DNA of 64,000 bases from Gammaproteobacteria bacterium (GTDB lineage Bacteria; Pseudomonadota; Gammaproteobacteria; Pseudomonadales; Ketobacteraceae), in NCBI GenBank assembly GCA_013178375.1, contig JABLXQ010000021.1, forward strand, positions 1 through 64,000. Direction: 5' to 3'. Every line of letters begins with the position of its first letter. Positions within the stretch are counted from its first letter, which is position 1. The translations under genes were made by a program, and so were the position numbers. Positions 46,310 to 53,786 of this stretch are shown piece by piece. The notes beneath the pieces are model-generated. The model did no database searches. It was given only the letters and a program-made list of their open reading frames with translations, and was not told the DNA's origin.

Positions 46310-49276
46310 ATGGCGAAGTCCACATCTAAAATCTCGCCGTCGCCTTGGCCTATAGGGTCGATTTGGAGGCGATGGGATCTTCATGTACACACTCCGTGGA
46401 GCATGCTGGGAAATTCTTTCCAAGGTGTTGTATGGAGCGATTACGTAGATGCTCTAGAAAAAGCGGCCGAAAGCGATGAGATTGCGGTTTTAGGTGTTAC
46501 CGATTACATGGCCATCGACGGATATCAAAAATTACATCAGGAAAAGTTTCAGAGCGATCGACTGAAGTCAATTTCGTTGCTTATCCCGAACATTGAGTTT
46601 CGAATTCTCCCATCAACAATCGATGGAAAAGCGTTGAATTTGCATCTCCTAGTCGACCCAAGCGACCCAGAGCATATCCAGCACATCCTAGGTTCACTAA
46701 GAAACCTTCGTGTCGAATACGACGGGTCCACGTATGGATGTTGTCATGACGATCTCGTTAAATTTGGTAGAGCTCAAAATCCAAATCTTAACGACGCTGC
46801 TGCCTACAAGTTTGGCATTGAACAGTTCAAGCCTGACAAGACCCAGATAAAGAGATGGCTTGAAAAGGAAAAATGGTTAAGAAGCAATTCACTAATAGGC
46901 GTGGCAAATGGCAAGGATGGAATTAGCGGCCTTCCATTAGACGGTTTTGGGGCTACGCGCGATGAAATTCTCAAGCTTTGTGATTTTGTGTTTTCTGGAA
47001 ACCCATCTGACAGAAAACATTACCTTGGGCAAAAACCAAGCACGACGCCAGAGGAAATACTTCGTCAATATAGGTCACTAAAGCCCTGCCTACATGGTTC
47101 GGACGCACATAAAATTGAAGACTTATTTAAGCCTGACAATGATCGGTTTTGTTGGATCAAGGGGGACCCCAGTTTCCACGGGCTTCGTCAAGTACTTTGG
47201 GAGCCGGAACATCGAGTTCATATCGGTGAATTCCCGCCTCAGCACTCTGATAAATCACAAGTTATAAGTCGGATCAGCATCTCTGGTGACGATAATTGGT
47301 TCTCCGATAAGCAGCTGAACTTAAATCCAGCCTTGATTACTGTAATTGGAGAAAAAGGTTCTGGAAAGACGGCAATTGCAGACTTGATCGCATTTGCTAG
47401 TGGAGCCCCCCTCGATCGATCTTCACAATCGTCATTCATTAATAAAGGCGCGGTACATTTAGAAGGCGTCAAGATTGAACTGGAATGGGGAAGCGGTGAG
47501 AAGACAGAAGCAACATTACCTACCGACTCTTTTTCAGCTGGACGCCCCAGGGTGCGCTACCTGTCGCAGGATTTTGTTGAACGACTTTGCTCCGCTGACC
47601 ACCAAGGCATAGAGCTTCAGCGCGCTATCGAGGAAGTTGTTTTTTCCAAACTCAGCGAAGTACAAAGGGAGGGGTATTCATCTTTTAGTGAATTGCGAAA
47701 CGCACGGGAATCAGCGTCTAAATCTCGTCAGAGCCGACTTAGAGGTGACTTGGCCGCTCTGCACAAAGATGTTGAGTCAAATGCCAGAAGTGTCCAGGAG
47801 CGTCCTCAAAAAGAGATACTAAGGAAGGAGGCTGAACTTAAGGTCCAGGAATTGGAAAAACAACTTCCTGAAGCTTCCTCTACCGTGGACAGCAAAGTAC
47901 TTGCAGAACTTGATGCTGCTCGCGAGCAACGTAAAACGTTAGAAGAGTCAATCTCGGAATTGCGCAGGAATAAAAGAAGGTTAGATGATGAGCTAGCACG
48001 TTATGCAGAGCTTAAGGAGCAAACGCGAGATGCCGTTAAAGCTATTGCGAAGAGGCTCTCCCCTCTAAATCTTTTGGATAATCTTGAAGTAATAATGCTA
48101 CCCGCTTGGAATGAGTCGGTTGTCGAGAGGCTTACAAACACATCAAAAAATATTGGAAAGCAAATCGATCTTAAATTAGGTGAAGAATCGCTACCGCCAC
48201 CAGATGGTTCTTTAGCGAAACTGCAAGATGTGATCAAAGGTCTCGAAGAGCGGCTCGCTAAGGACGAAGTAGCGAAGAAGCGGGTTCTAGATTTGCAAAA
48301 AGAGATATCTAGCGCAAAATCAAATGCTGAACGTCTAAAGAAAGAATTGGATAGAATTGATGGGGCGCTAACCAAATCCCTGCAAAGCCTAAAGGAGCGT
48401 CAAATATCCCTGTACCTTGAAATGTTTGATGCGCTGGGACAAGATGAGGAAGGTCTCTCCGAACTGTATTCGCCTCTGCAGGTGGCAATAGACTCCCTCG
48501 GCGAAGATATGCAATTTCGTGTTTCAGTTGGTTATCAAATCGATAAAGATAGATGGTGGTCAAAATTTGATGGCTTCTTTGACAACAGAAGGTCGGGAGT
48601 TGAGAAGCAGAAAGCTGATACCTTAAGAATCGTTGATAAAGAACTTTTGCCTGCTTGGAAGAGTGGTAAAACTGAGTCGATTCGATCTGCTCTGGAAAAT
48701 TTGTTGTCATGCCTTGCTGTTGACACATTTCCGGAGAAATATGGTTTGCCCAGACTTTCATTGGTTGATCTCTATGATTGGGTTTTCTCCACCGATCACA
48801 TATCGCTAAGCTATAAAATTCGATACGGCGACACCGACCTTGAGAATCTTTCCCCAGGAACCCGAGGGATCGCGTTGCTAGTGCTGTATCTATTAATGGA
48901 TGAGGATGACACTCGTCCACTTCTAATTGACCAGCCCGAAGGCAACTTGGATAACTCATCGGTCTTTGAGCAACTTGTTCCATACATCCAGAAGGCCAAG
49001 ATGAGGCGTCAAGTCATACTCATCACGCATAACCCGAACCTAGTTGTCGCCACGGACGCGGAGCAGGTCATAGTCGCATCAGCGGAGCGTCCTGCAACCC
49101 AGCCATACCCGCTTATTCATTATTCTTCGGGCGCACTTGAGCATTCCGATATGGGCGCAGCCATGGGGATTCGAGAAGCTGTTTGCTTGTTCCTGGAAGG
49201 CGGAAAAGATGCCTTTCGTGTAAGAGAGAATCGGTATGCATTGGCAAAGCGACAAGCCACCGCAGACGGCGCATAA
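46310..49276 (+). CDS. PHP-domain plus SMC/ABC-type ATPase (TrlF-like)
   Basis: A 988-residue protein carried as the first cassette. A PHP phosphoesterase-like domain starts with DLHVHTPWS (~23-31), and GSDAHK is near 263. A Walker A motif GEKGSGKT is at ~347-354, a long coiled coil at ~460-700, then LSPGTRG (ABC-signature-like) and Walker B PLLIDQPEGNLDN (~869-881), followed by LITHNPN. The layout matches TrlF-type AAA/SMC-like ATPases, related in plan to RecF/RecN and to nuclease-ATPases of anti-phage systems. PHP domains often hydrolyse phosphodiesters with metal ions. AAGGAG precedes the ATG. GC is well below that of the flanks. A defence role is an inference. Confidence 0.85.
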   Translation: MAKSTSKISPSPWPIGSIWRRWDLHVHTPWSMLGNSFQGVVWSDYVDALEKAAESDEIAVLGVTDYMAIDGYQKLHQEKFQSDRLKSISLLIPNIEFRILPSTIDGKALNLHLLVDPSDPEHIQHILGSLRNLRVEYDGSTYGCCHDDLVKFGRAQNPNLNDAAAYKFGIEQFKPDKTQIKRWLEKEKWLRSNSLIGVANGKDGISGLPLDGFGATRDEILKLCDFVFSGNPSDRKHYLGQKPSTTPEEILRQYRSLKPCLHGSDAHKIEDLFKPDNDRFCWIKGDPSFHGLRQVLWEPEHRVHIGEFPPQHSDKSQVISRISISGDDNWFSDKQLNLNPALITVIGEKGSGKTAIADLIAFASGAPLDRSSQSSFINKGAVHLEGVKIELEWGSGEKTEATLPTDSFSAGRPRVRYLSQDFVERLCSADHQGIELQRAIEEVVFSKLSEVQREGYSSFSELRNARESASKSRQSRLRGDLAALHKDVESNARSVQERPQKEILRKEAELKVQELEKQLPEASSTVDSKVLAELDAAREQRKTLEESISELRRNKRRLDDELARYAELKEQTRDAVKAIAKRLSPLNLLDNLEVIMLPAWNESVVERLTNTSKNIGKQIDLKLGEESLPPPDGSLAKLQDVIKGLEERLAKDEVAKKRVLDLQKEISSAKSNAERLKKELDRIDGALTKSLQSLKERQISLYLEMFDALGQDEEGLSELYSPLQVAIDSLGEDMQFRVSVGYQIDKDRWWSKFDGFFDNRRSGVEKQKADTLRIVDKELLPAWKSGKTESIRSALENLLSCLAVDTFPEKYGLPRLSLVDLYDWVFSTDHISLSYKIRYGDTDLENLSPGTRGIALLVLYLLMDEDDTRPLLIDQPEGNLDNSSVFEQLVPYIQKAKMRRQVILITHNPNLVVATDAEQVIVASAERPATQPYPLIHYSSGALEHSDMGAAMGIREAVCLFLEGGKDAFRVRENRYALAKRQATADGA

Positions 49277-49372
49277 CAAGGCGATGCAGACGGACAAACC
49301 CAAGCGGTCATACCTTTCGCCGACGCAAAAGCTGCGCCAGCTTGGTCTTGCCGCTGATCTGCGGCGTTATGT
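49271..49372 (+). repeat. attC recombination site of the ATPase cassette
   Basis: Outer boxes GCATAAC (49271-49277) and GTTATGT (49366-49372) enclose ~88 bases with inner L-box AAGGCG and a central imperfect stem around AAGCGG ... CCGCT. The ATPase stop codon lies in the first box, as is common for cassettes. Length 102 bases. Confidence 0.85.
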
Positions 49373-49405
49373 GCACCGTGGATCGGATATAAAAGGAGAC
49401 ACACA

Positions 49406-50272
49406 TTGAAGGCAGTTGTACTGGACGGCAAGACGCTGTCTCGAAAAATCGAGCAAGAGTTAGCTGAGCGAGTGACCAAGATCAAAGAACGAACAAATGG
49501 GTCTACCCCAATATTGGCTACGATCTTGGTAGGAAATGACCCCTCTTCCGCAACCTATGTCAGGATGAAAGGAAATGCGTGTGAGAGAGTTGGAATGGAG
49601 TCTCTAAAAATCACACTTCCTCAAGCTACCACCACCGCGGCATTACTTGCAGAGGTGTCCGCACTAAACAACAATCCCAATGTGCACGGGATTTTGCTTC
49701 AGCATCCTGTTCCGACACAGATTGATGAGCGTCGGTGTTTCGACCAGATTGCTATCCATAAAGATGTGGACGGTGTGACCTGTCATGGCTTCGGGAAAAT
49801 GTCTATGGGTGAGCCCGCCTACGGGTCTGCAACACCAATGGGTGTCATGCAGCTACTCAGTCACTATGGCGTTTCCGTGGAGGGCAAGCATGCAGTAGTG
49901 GTGGGCCGAAGCTCCATCCTTGGTAAGCCAATGGCAATGATGTTGCTGAATGCCAATGCTACCGTAACTATATGCCACTCCAGGACTAACAGGCTTCCTG
50001 AGATTATTCAAAATGCAGACATAGTAGTGGGGGCAGTGGGCAAGCCTGAATTCATCAAAAGCAACTGGATCAAAGATGGCGCTATTGTCATTGATGCTGG
50101 TTACCATCCGGGCGGAGTGGGCGACATCGAATTGACAGGAGTTATAGAAAGATGCTCGGCATATACACCAGTGCCTGGTGGAGTGGGCCCGATGACAATC
50201 GCAACCTTGATTACACAGACAGTAGATGCCGCTGAAAAATACACATACGAGTCATTCAAGCGGACCCGCTGA
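49406..50272 (+). CDS. folD: Methylenetetrahydrofolate dehydrogenase/cyclohydrolase on a cassette
   Basis: A 288-residue FolD interconverting 5,10-methylene-, methenyl- and 10-formyl-tetrahydrofolate. Motifs: [14 protein letters not shown] with the catalytic Lys, [20 protein letters not shown], the NADP loop [11 protein letters not shown], and [14 protein letters not shown]. It starts with TTG 49406 after a strong AAAAGGAG. The last ~9 codons (ending SFKRTR) come from the attC itself. Lower GC than the flanks. As a second folate enzyme it might alter one-carbon flow or sensitivity to antifolates, but this is speculative. Confidence 0.93.
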   Translation: MKAVVLDGKTLSRKIEQELAERVTKIKERTNGSTPILATILVGNDPSSATYVRMKGNACERVGMESLKITLPQATTTAALLAEVSALNNNPNVHGILLQHPVPTQIDERRCFDQIAIHKDVDGVTCHGFGKMSMGEPAYGSATPMGVMQLLSHYGVSVEGKHAVVVGRSSILGKPMAMMLLNANATVTICHSRTNRLPEIIQNADIVVGAVGKPEFIKSNWIKDGAIVIDAGYHPGGVGDIELTGVIERCSAYTPVPGGVGPMTIATLITQTVDAAEKYTYESFKRTR

Positions 50273-50300
50273 CGCGGGCCGCTTAACTCCAGCGTTAGGC
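50243..50300 (+). repeat. attC site of the folD cassette, first box altered
   Basis: The pattern TTCAAGCGGACCCGC ... GCGGGCCGCTTAACTCC ... GTTAGGC is a textbook short attC. The first box reads ACATACG where ACATAAC would pair with the cassette's left end. The change removes the TAA expected there, so folD reads into the site and stops at TGA 50270-50272. Length 58 bases. Confidence 0.8.
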
Positions 50301-50322
50301 TCATCAAGTGGTGCGAGAATGA

Positions 50323-50454
50323 GCAGGAAATTACTGGGTCATTACATATCTGGGCTTGCGCAATGTGGACAAAAAATGGTCCATGCCGGTGAGAGACTGG
50401 AAAGCAGCGTTAAACCAGTTCATCATCCTGTACGGCGATAGAGTGCCGGTTTAA
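50323..50454 (+). pseudogene. IS256-family transposase remnant, C-terminus only
   Basis: Translation of this strand gives ITYLGLRNVDKKWSMPVRDW then KAALNQFIILYGDRVPV and a stop, which is the conserved C-terminus of IS256-family (mutator-type) transposases. Everything upstream is missing. The following bases include GCCGTTTACACAG, which resembles the right inverted repeat of this family. It sits inside the third cassette, between its left boundary and the methyltransferase gene. Confidence 0.85.
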
Positions 50455-50615
50455 TCTGAACTGCCGTTTACACAGTTGTTTTTTTTATCCTCACGGTTTG
50501 CCGCGCGGCATTTTGCTGCGAAAAATTGTACGTCCCGCTACAAACCACTTCGCCGGCGAGGCGGCTCTGTTCCACCGTTTAACATGGAGTTTGGCAGCTA
50601 CCCAAGGAGAAAATC

Positions 50616-51380
50616 ATGATGCTAAGACACTTTGCTCGCAGGCTAAAAAACGCGTTCAACTTTGTGATTTTCAAACTTCGAAGCAGTGGAAAAGAGAGGT
50701 TTGAGTGCCCAGTCTGCGGTTATATCGGTCCCTTCATGGACCTTGCATCTGCCGCAGGCCTCAGAAAACACGCAAAGTGCCCGAATTGCAATGCAGTCGA
50801 AAGGCACCGAATTCAATTTTTAGTCGTCAAGAAGGTTTTAAGTGACATAAGCACAACGGATATGAAAATGCTTCACTTCGCCCCTGAGCCATTTTTTCGA
50901 GAGTATTTTTCAAAGCGATTTGGGCAATATGAAAGTGCAGACTTAAGTAGGAAAGGTGTCGATCACAATGTAGATCTACAACAGCTACCGTTCGACAATG
51001 GTAGTTACGATTTTATCTTTGCCTCCCATGTGTTAGAGCACATCCCTGATGACGAAAAGGCGATTTCAGAAATACGTAGAGTCTTAAAGCCGAACGGAAT
51101 AGCCATTCTTCCCGTTCCGATAGTTGCGGAACGAACAATCGAGTATCCAGAACCTAACCCTCATGAAGCCTACCATGTCCGAGCACCCGGAATTGACTAC
51201 TTTGATAAATATGAACGCCATTTTTCAAGAGTTGAAAGGTTCCGTTCTGATTTGCTTCCGGAGAAATATCAATTGTTTGTTTTTGAAGACAGAAGTCAAT
51301 GGCCAACAAGGGAATGCCCTTTGCGCCCTTCCATGGCGGGTGAAAAGCACATTGATATTGTTCCCGTATGCTATGCATGA
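50616..51380 (+). CDS. SAM-dependent methyltransferase with N-terminal zinc-binding motif
   Basis: A 254-residue protein with AAGGAG six bases before ATG 50616. Two Cys pairs (CPVC and CPNC) in the first ~55 residues suggest a zinc finger, followed by the methyltransferase core: DLQQLPFDNGSYDFIFASHVLEHIPDD is motif II/III-like, and IRRVLKPNGIAILPVPI follows. Motif I is unusual (MLHFAPEPFFREYF in place of a Gly-rich loop), as in a subgroup of cell-surface or cofactor methyltransferases. Its substrate is unknown. Lower GC than the flanks, and it ends just before an attC, so it is the third cassette's gene. Confidence 0.8.
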   Translation: MMLRHFARRLKNAFNFVIFKLRSSGKERFECPVCGYIGPFMDLASAAGLRKHAKCPNCNAVERHRIQFLVVKKVLSDISTTDMKMLHFAPEPFFREYFSKRFGQYESADLSRKGVDHNVDLQQLPFDNGSYDFIFASHVLEHIPDDEKAISEIRRVLKPNGIAILPVPIVAERTIEYPEPNPHEAYHVRAPGIDYFDKYERHFSRVERFRSDLLPEKYQLFVFEDRSQWPTRECPLRPSMAGEKHIDIVPVCYA

Positions 51381-51393
51381 GTTGCAACTTACA

Positions 51394-51465
51394 GCCGAAC
51401 AAGGCGCTGCACTGGACGGCAATTCCGCTGTGGTCCATTGCCGCCGGTGAGCTTTGTCGTTAGGC
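51394..51465 (+). repeat. attC recombination site of the methyltransferase cassette
   Basis: Boxes GCCGAAC (51394-51400) and GTTAGGC (51459-51465) enclose AAGGCG and a strong central stem (ACTGGACGGCAAT pairing with ATTGCCGCCGGT). Length 72 bases; all features are standard. Confidence 0.88.
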
Positions 51466-51492
51466 GACAACCTGAAAAAAGGAGACACACGG

Positions 51493-51954
51493 ATGAATAA
51501 AGTGACACCGTTCCTGATGTTCAACGATCAGCTCGAGGCGGCCATGGCGTTCTACACCGCCACCTTCCCGGACTCCGAAATCAGGAACGTCGCCCGCACT
51601 GGCAACGACGGTCCGATCACCTCCGCTGAATTCGTCGTCGGTGGTCAAGTCTTCATGGGCTACAACGGGGGCGCGTACTTTACGTTCTCCGAAGGCGTCT
51701 CGCTCTACGTTGACTGCGAGAACCAGACCGAAGTCGACGAGTATTGGGACAAACTGGTCAAGGCCGGGGCGACGCCTACTGCGTGCGGCTGGATCAAGGA
51801 TCCGTTCGGCCTCTCGTGGCAGATTGTCCCCAGGCGTTTCATGGAACTCATTGCCGATAAGAATCCAAAAAAGGTACAGGCGGTGATGGAAGCCATGATG
51901 ACAATGGTGAAGCTCGACGTGGCGGCCCTCGAGAGCGCCTATGATGCTGCATAG
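51493..51954 (+). CDS. VOC superfamily protein, PhnB-like
   Basis: A 153-residue glyoxalase/dioxygenase-fold protein (MNKVTPFLMFNDQLEAAMAFY ... GWIKDPFGLSWQIVPR), of the PhnB-like group related to the so-called 3-demethylubiquinone methyltransferase entries. It starts at ATG 51493 after AAAAGGAGACACAC, the same 14 bases that precede folD. It lies just after the third attC, so it may be the next cassette, but no clear attC follows. Its substrate is unknown. Confidence 0.85.
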   Translation: MNKVTPFLMFNDQLEAAMAFYTATFPDSEIRNVARTGNDGPITSAEFVVGGQVFMGYNGGAYFTFSEGVSLYVDCENQTEVDEYWDKLVKAGATPTACGWIKDPFGLSWQIVPRRFMELIADKNPKKVQAVMEAMMTMVKLDVAALESAYDAA

Positions 51955-52056
51955 CAGACAGCATGCTTACAAATGCCCGCAAGCCTGCCTCACCCGAAGC
52001 GTCAGGCCGCACAAATACGCTTATCAACCGGCTTCAATTCCAGGAGAAAGAACACC

Positions 52057-52398
52057 ATGGCCAGGTACCTGATTTCGTTTCCCAGTGCTGCAATGGTAGT
52101 GCCTGACGGCGAGCTGGAGGCAGTGGGTCGTGACGCGCATGCTGTGATCGAAGAGGCGAAGGCCGCTGGTGTCTATGTCTTCGCTGGGGGAATCGATGAA
52201 AGCGTTCCGCCCGCGCTGGTATCAGCCGACGGAGTGGTCGCAGAGGGTGGTTATCCGTGGGCGCCTCCGCTCAACGGTGGGTTCACTGTGCTCGAACTGC
52301 CCTCTCGAGACGAAGCAATCGTGTGGGCCGCGCGAATTGCGAAGGCCTGCTGCTGCAATCAGGAGCTGCGTATCTTTGGGGGCGACCCGCAGTCATGA
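52057..52398 (+). CDS. YCII-related domain protein
   Basis: A 113-residue protein of the YCII/DGPF type: MARYLISFPSAAMVVPDGEL start, central HAVIEEAKAAGVYVFAGG, and FTVLELPSRDEAIVWAARIA near the end. YCII folds are ferredoxin-like small enzymes or binding proteins of unknown substrate. GGAG precedes the ATG. GC is like the chromosome. Confidence 0.8.
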   Translation: MARYLISFPSAAMVVPDGELEAVGRDAHAVIEEAKAAGVYVFAGGIDESVPPALVSADGVVAEGGYPWAPPLNGGFTVLELPSRDEAIVWAARIAKACCCNQELRIFGGDPQS

Positions 52399-52461
52399 GA
52401 GCAGCTAAAATGCTCATATTGCTGCCATGTCACGGTTACCATCGGAATTGTCTGAAACCGA

Positions 52462-53673
52462 ATGAACAATCAACAAATTGCGGTAATAGGCGCAGGAACA
52501 GCCGGGCTTGCCCTTGCCACCTTGTTGGGCCGACAAGGCCACACTGTAACAGTAATCGAGCGCGCAAAAGCACTCACCACGGTTGGCGCAGGCATTTTGC
52601 TGCAACCATCCGGCGTGGGCGTGCTTTCCGAAATCGGCTGCCTTGATCATATGCTGCAGTATGGTCATCGCGTCGATGCGCTGTACGGCTGGACGCAATC
52701 CGGTAGAACCATCATGCAGGTCAAATACGCGCACTTGAATGAGGAGCGCGACATTTTCGGCCTGGGAATTCACCGAACAGCGTTGTGCCATGTTCTGGGT
52801 ACGGCGCTTGCTGAGGTGCCACACAAGCGCTGGTTCGGCTGCGAAGTAAAATCGATAGCGCAGAACGGAAATACCACCCAGGTTACTTTTCACGAAGACG
52901 GCAAAGAGCACTGCGAAGAATTCGATGCCGTCATCGTCGCCAACGGCAGTGCAAGCCAGCTTCGCCCTCAGTCGCTGGTTCGTTATGACCGCCAATACCC
53001 CTGGGGCGCAATGTGGCTGATTCGCCCCTTGACCGACCAGGTTGCATCGCTGAACAAGCCGCATCTTCAACAGCGATATGCAGGGTCGGCCGTCATGCTC
53101 GGGATTTTGCCCACAGGCTGTATTCCGCATGAAACTGAATCCCCGTTAGTGAGTATGTTCTGGAGCGTTCCGGTTGCGTCCATGCCGGCCTGGCAATCAG
53201 ACAACTTCGATCTGGGCGGCTGGAAATCGCAAGTTGAAAACCTGTGGCCAGAAGTGTCGCCGTTGATAAGCGGAATCAAGAGTGCGCGTGAGTTGCTGCC
53301 GGCAACTTATCGCGACGTCATTATGTCGCGTTGGGGTGTAGGCCGTATCGGTGTCATCGGAGACGCAGCCCATGCGATGAGCCCGCAGTTGGGGCAGGGT
53401 GCGAACATGGCTCTTTTGGATGCATCGGCACTGGCCCGGGCGGTCGACGTCAGCAGCGACTGGGACGGCGTTTGGGAGCGGTTTCATTCAGAGCGAAGCG
53501 GCTCAATTCGTTTCTACCAGGGTATGAGCAGGCTGCTGACGCCACTGTTTCAGTCAAGCATCCCAGGTGCGGGATTTGTTCGTGATCTTGCCTTGCCGGT
53601 GTCCCATCTGATCCCCTGGTTGCGTCGCCAGATGGCGGAAACGGTATCCGGCAGAAAGCAGAAATGGCTTTGA
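52462..53673 (+). CDS. FAD-dependent monooxygenase (UbiH/PHBH-like)
   Basis: A 403-residue class A flavoprotein monooxygenase. It has the ADP-binding GAGTAGLALATLLGRQGH with the acidic end (VIER), a middle EFDAVIVANGSAS segment, and the second FAD motif GVIGDAAHAMSPQLGQGAN. Such enzymes hydroxylate aromatic or polyketide-like substrates using NAD(P)H and O2. Nothing in the neighbourhood names the substrate. A terminator follows. Confidence 0.9.
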   Translation: MNNQQIAVIGAGTAGLALATLLGRQGHTVTVIERAKALTTVGAGILLQPSGVGVLSEIGCLDHMLQYGHRVDALYGWTQSGRTIMQVKYAHLNEERDIFGLGIHRTALCHVLGTALAEVPHKRWFGCEVKSIAQNGNTTQVTFHEDGKEHCEEFDAVIVANGSASQLRPQSLVRYDRQYPWGAMWLIRPLTDQVASLNKPHLQQRYAGSAVMLGILPTGCIPHETESPLVSMFWSVPVASMPAWQSDNFDLGGWKSQVENLWPEVSPLISGIKSARELLPATYRDVIMSRWGVGRIGVIGDAAHAMSPQLGQGANMALLDASALARAVDVSSDWDGVWERFHSERSGSIRFYQGMSRLLTPLFQSSIPGAGFVRDLALPVSHLIPWLRRQMAETVSGRKQKWL

Positions 53674-53745
53674 CGCTGATTAATCATCATCGCGGTGGGT
53701 GAAAACTGAGACTCCCTCGCACATACCAGACAATCCCTCAAAATT

Positions 53746-53778
53746 AAAAGGCCCCTGATGTTATTCAGAGGCCTTTTT
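53746..53778. terminator. Bidirectional Rho-independent terminator
   Basis: AAAAGGCC (53746-53753) with CTGA pairs with TCAG and GGCCTTTTT (to 53778), one mismatch. It separates the convergent monooxygenase and RCC1-like genes and serves both. Confidence 0.8.
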
Positions 53779-53786
53779 CCCAGCGA

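Larger units (their letters stand above)
46275..51465 (+). mobile_element. Integron cassette array without integrase (CALIN-like)
   Basis: Three attC sites in the same orientation separate genes of lower GC content than the flanks. The core sites GTTATGC (46274), GTTATGT (49366), GTTAGGC (50294) and GTTAGGC (51459) are the expected crossover points. For the first cassette, the left end (GTTATGC) is exactly complementary to the first box of its own attC (GCATAAC), as required for an excised circle. For cassette three, GTTAGGC pairs with GCCGAAC except at one base. No intI gene lies in the window. Cassettes: 46275-49366 (ATPase), 49367-50294 (folD), 50295-51459 (methyltransferase). Confidence 0.85.

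Noticed and set aside
50570-50585. GTTTAAC as another cassette core
   Set aside because: The T at the fourth position breaks the GTTRRRY pattern, and no partner box lies nearby.
51965-52007. Possible fourth attC after the VOC gene
   Set aside because: GCTTACAAATG and GTCAGGC resemble degenerate boxes, but both differ from consensus, the length is only 43 bases, and no good inner stem is seen. A structural attC model would decide.
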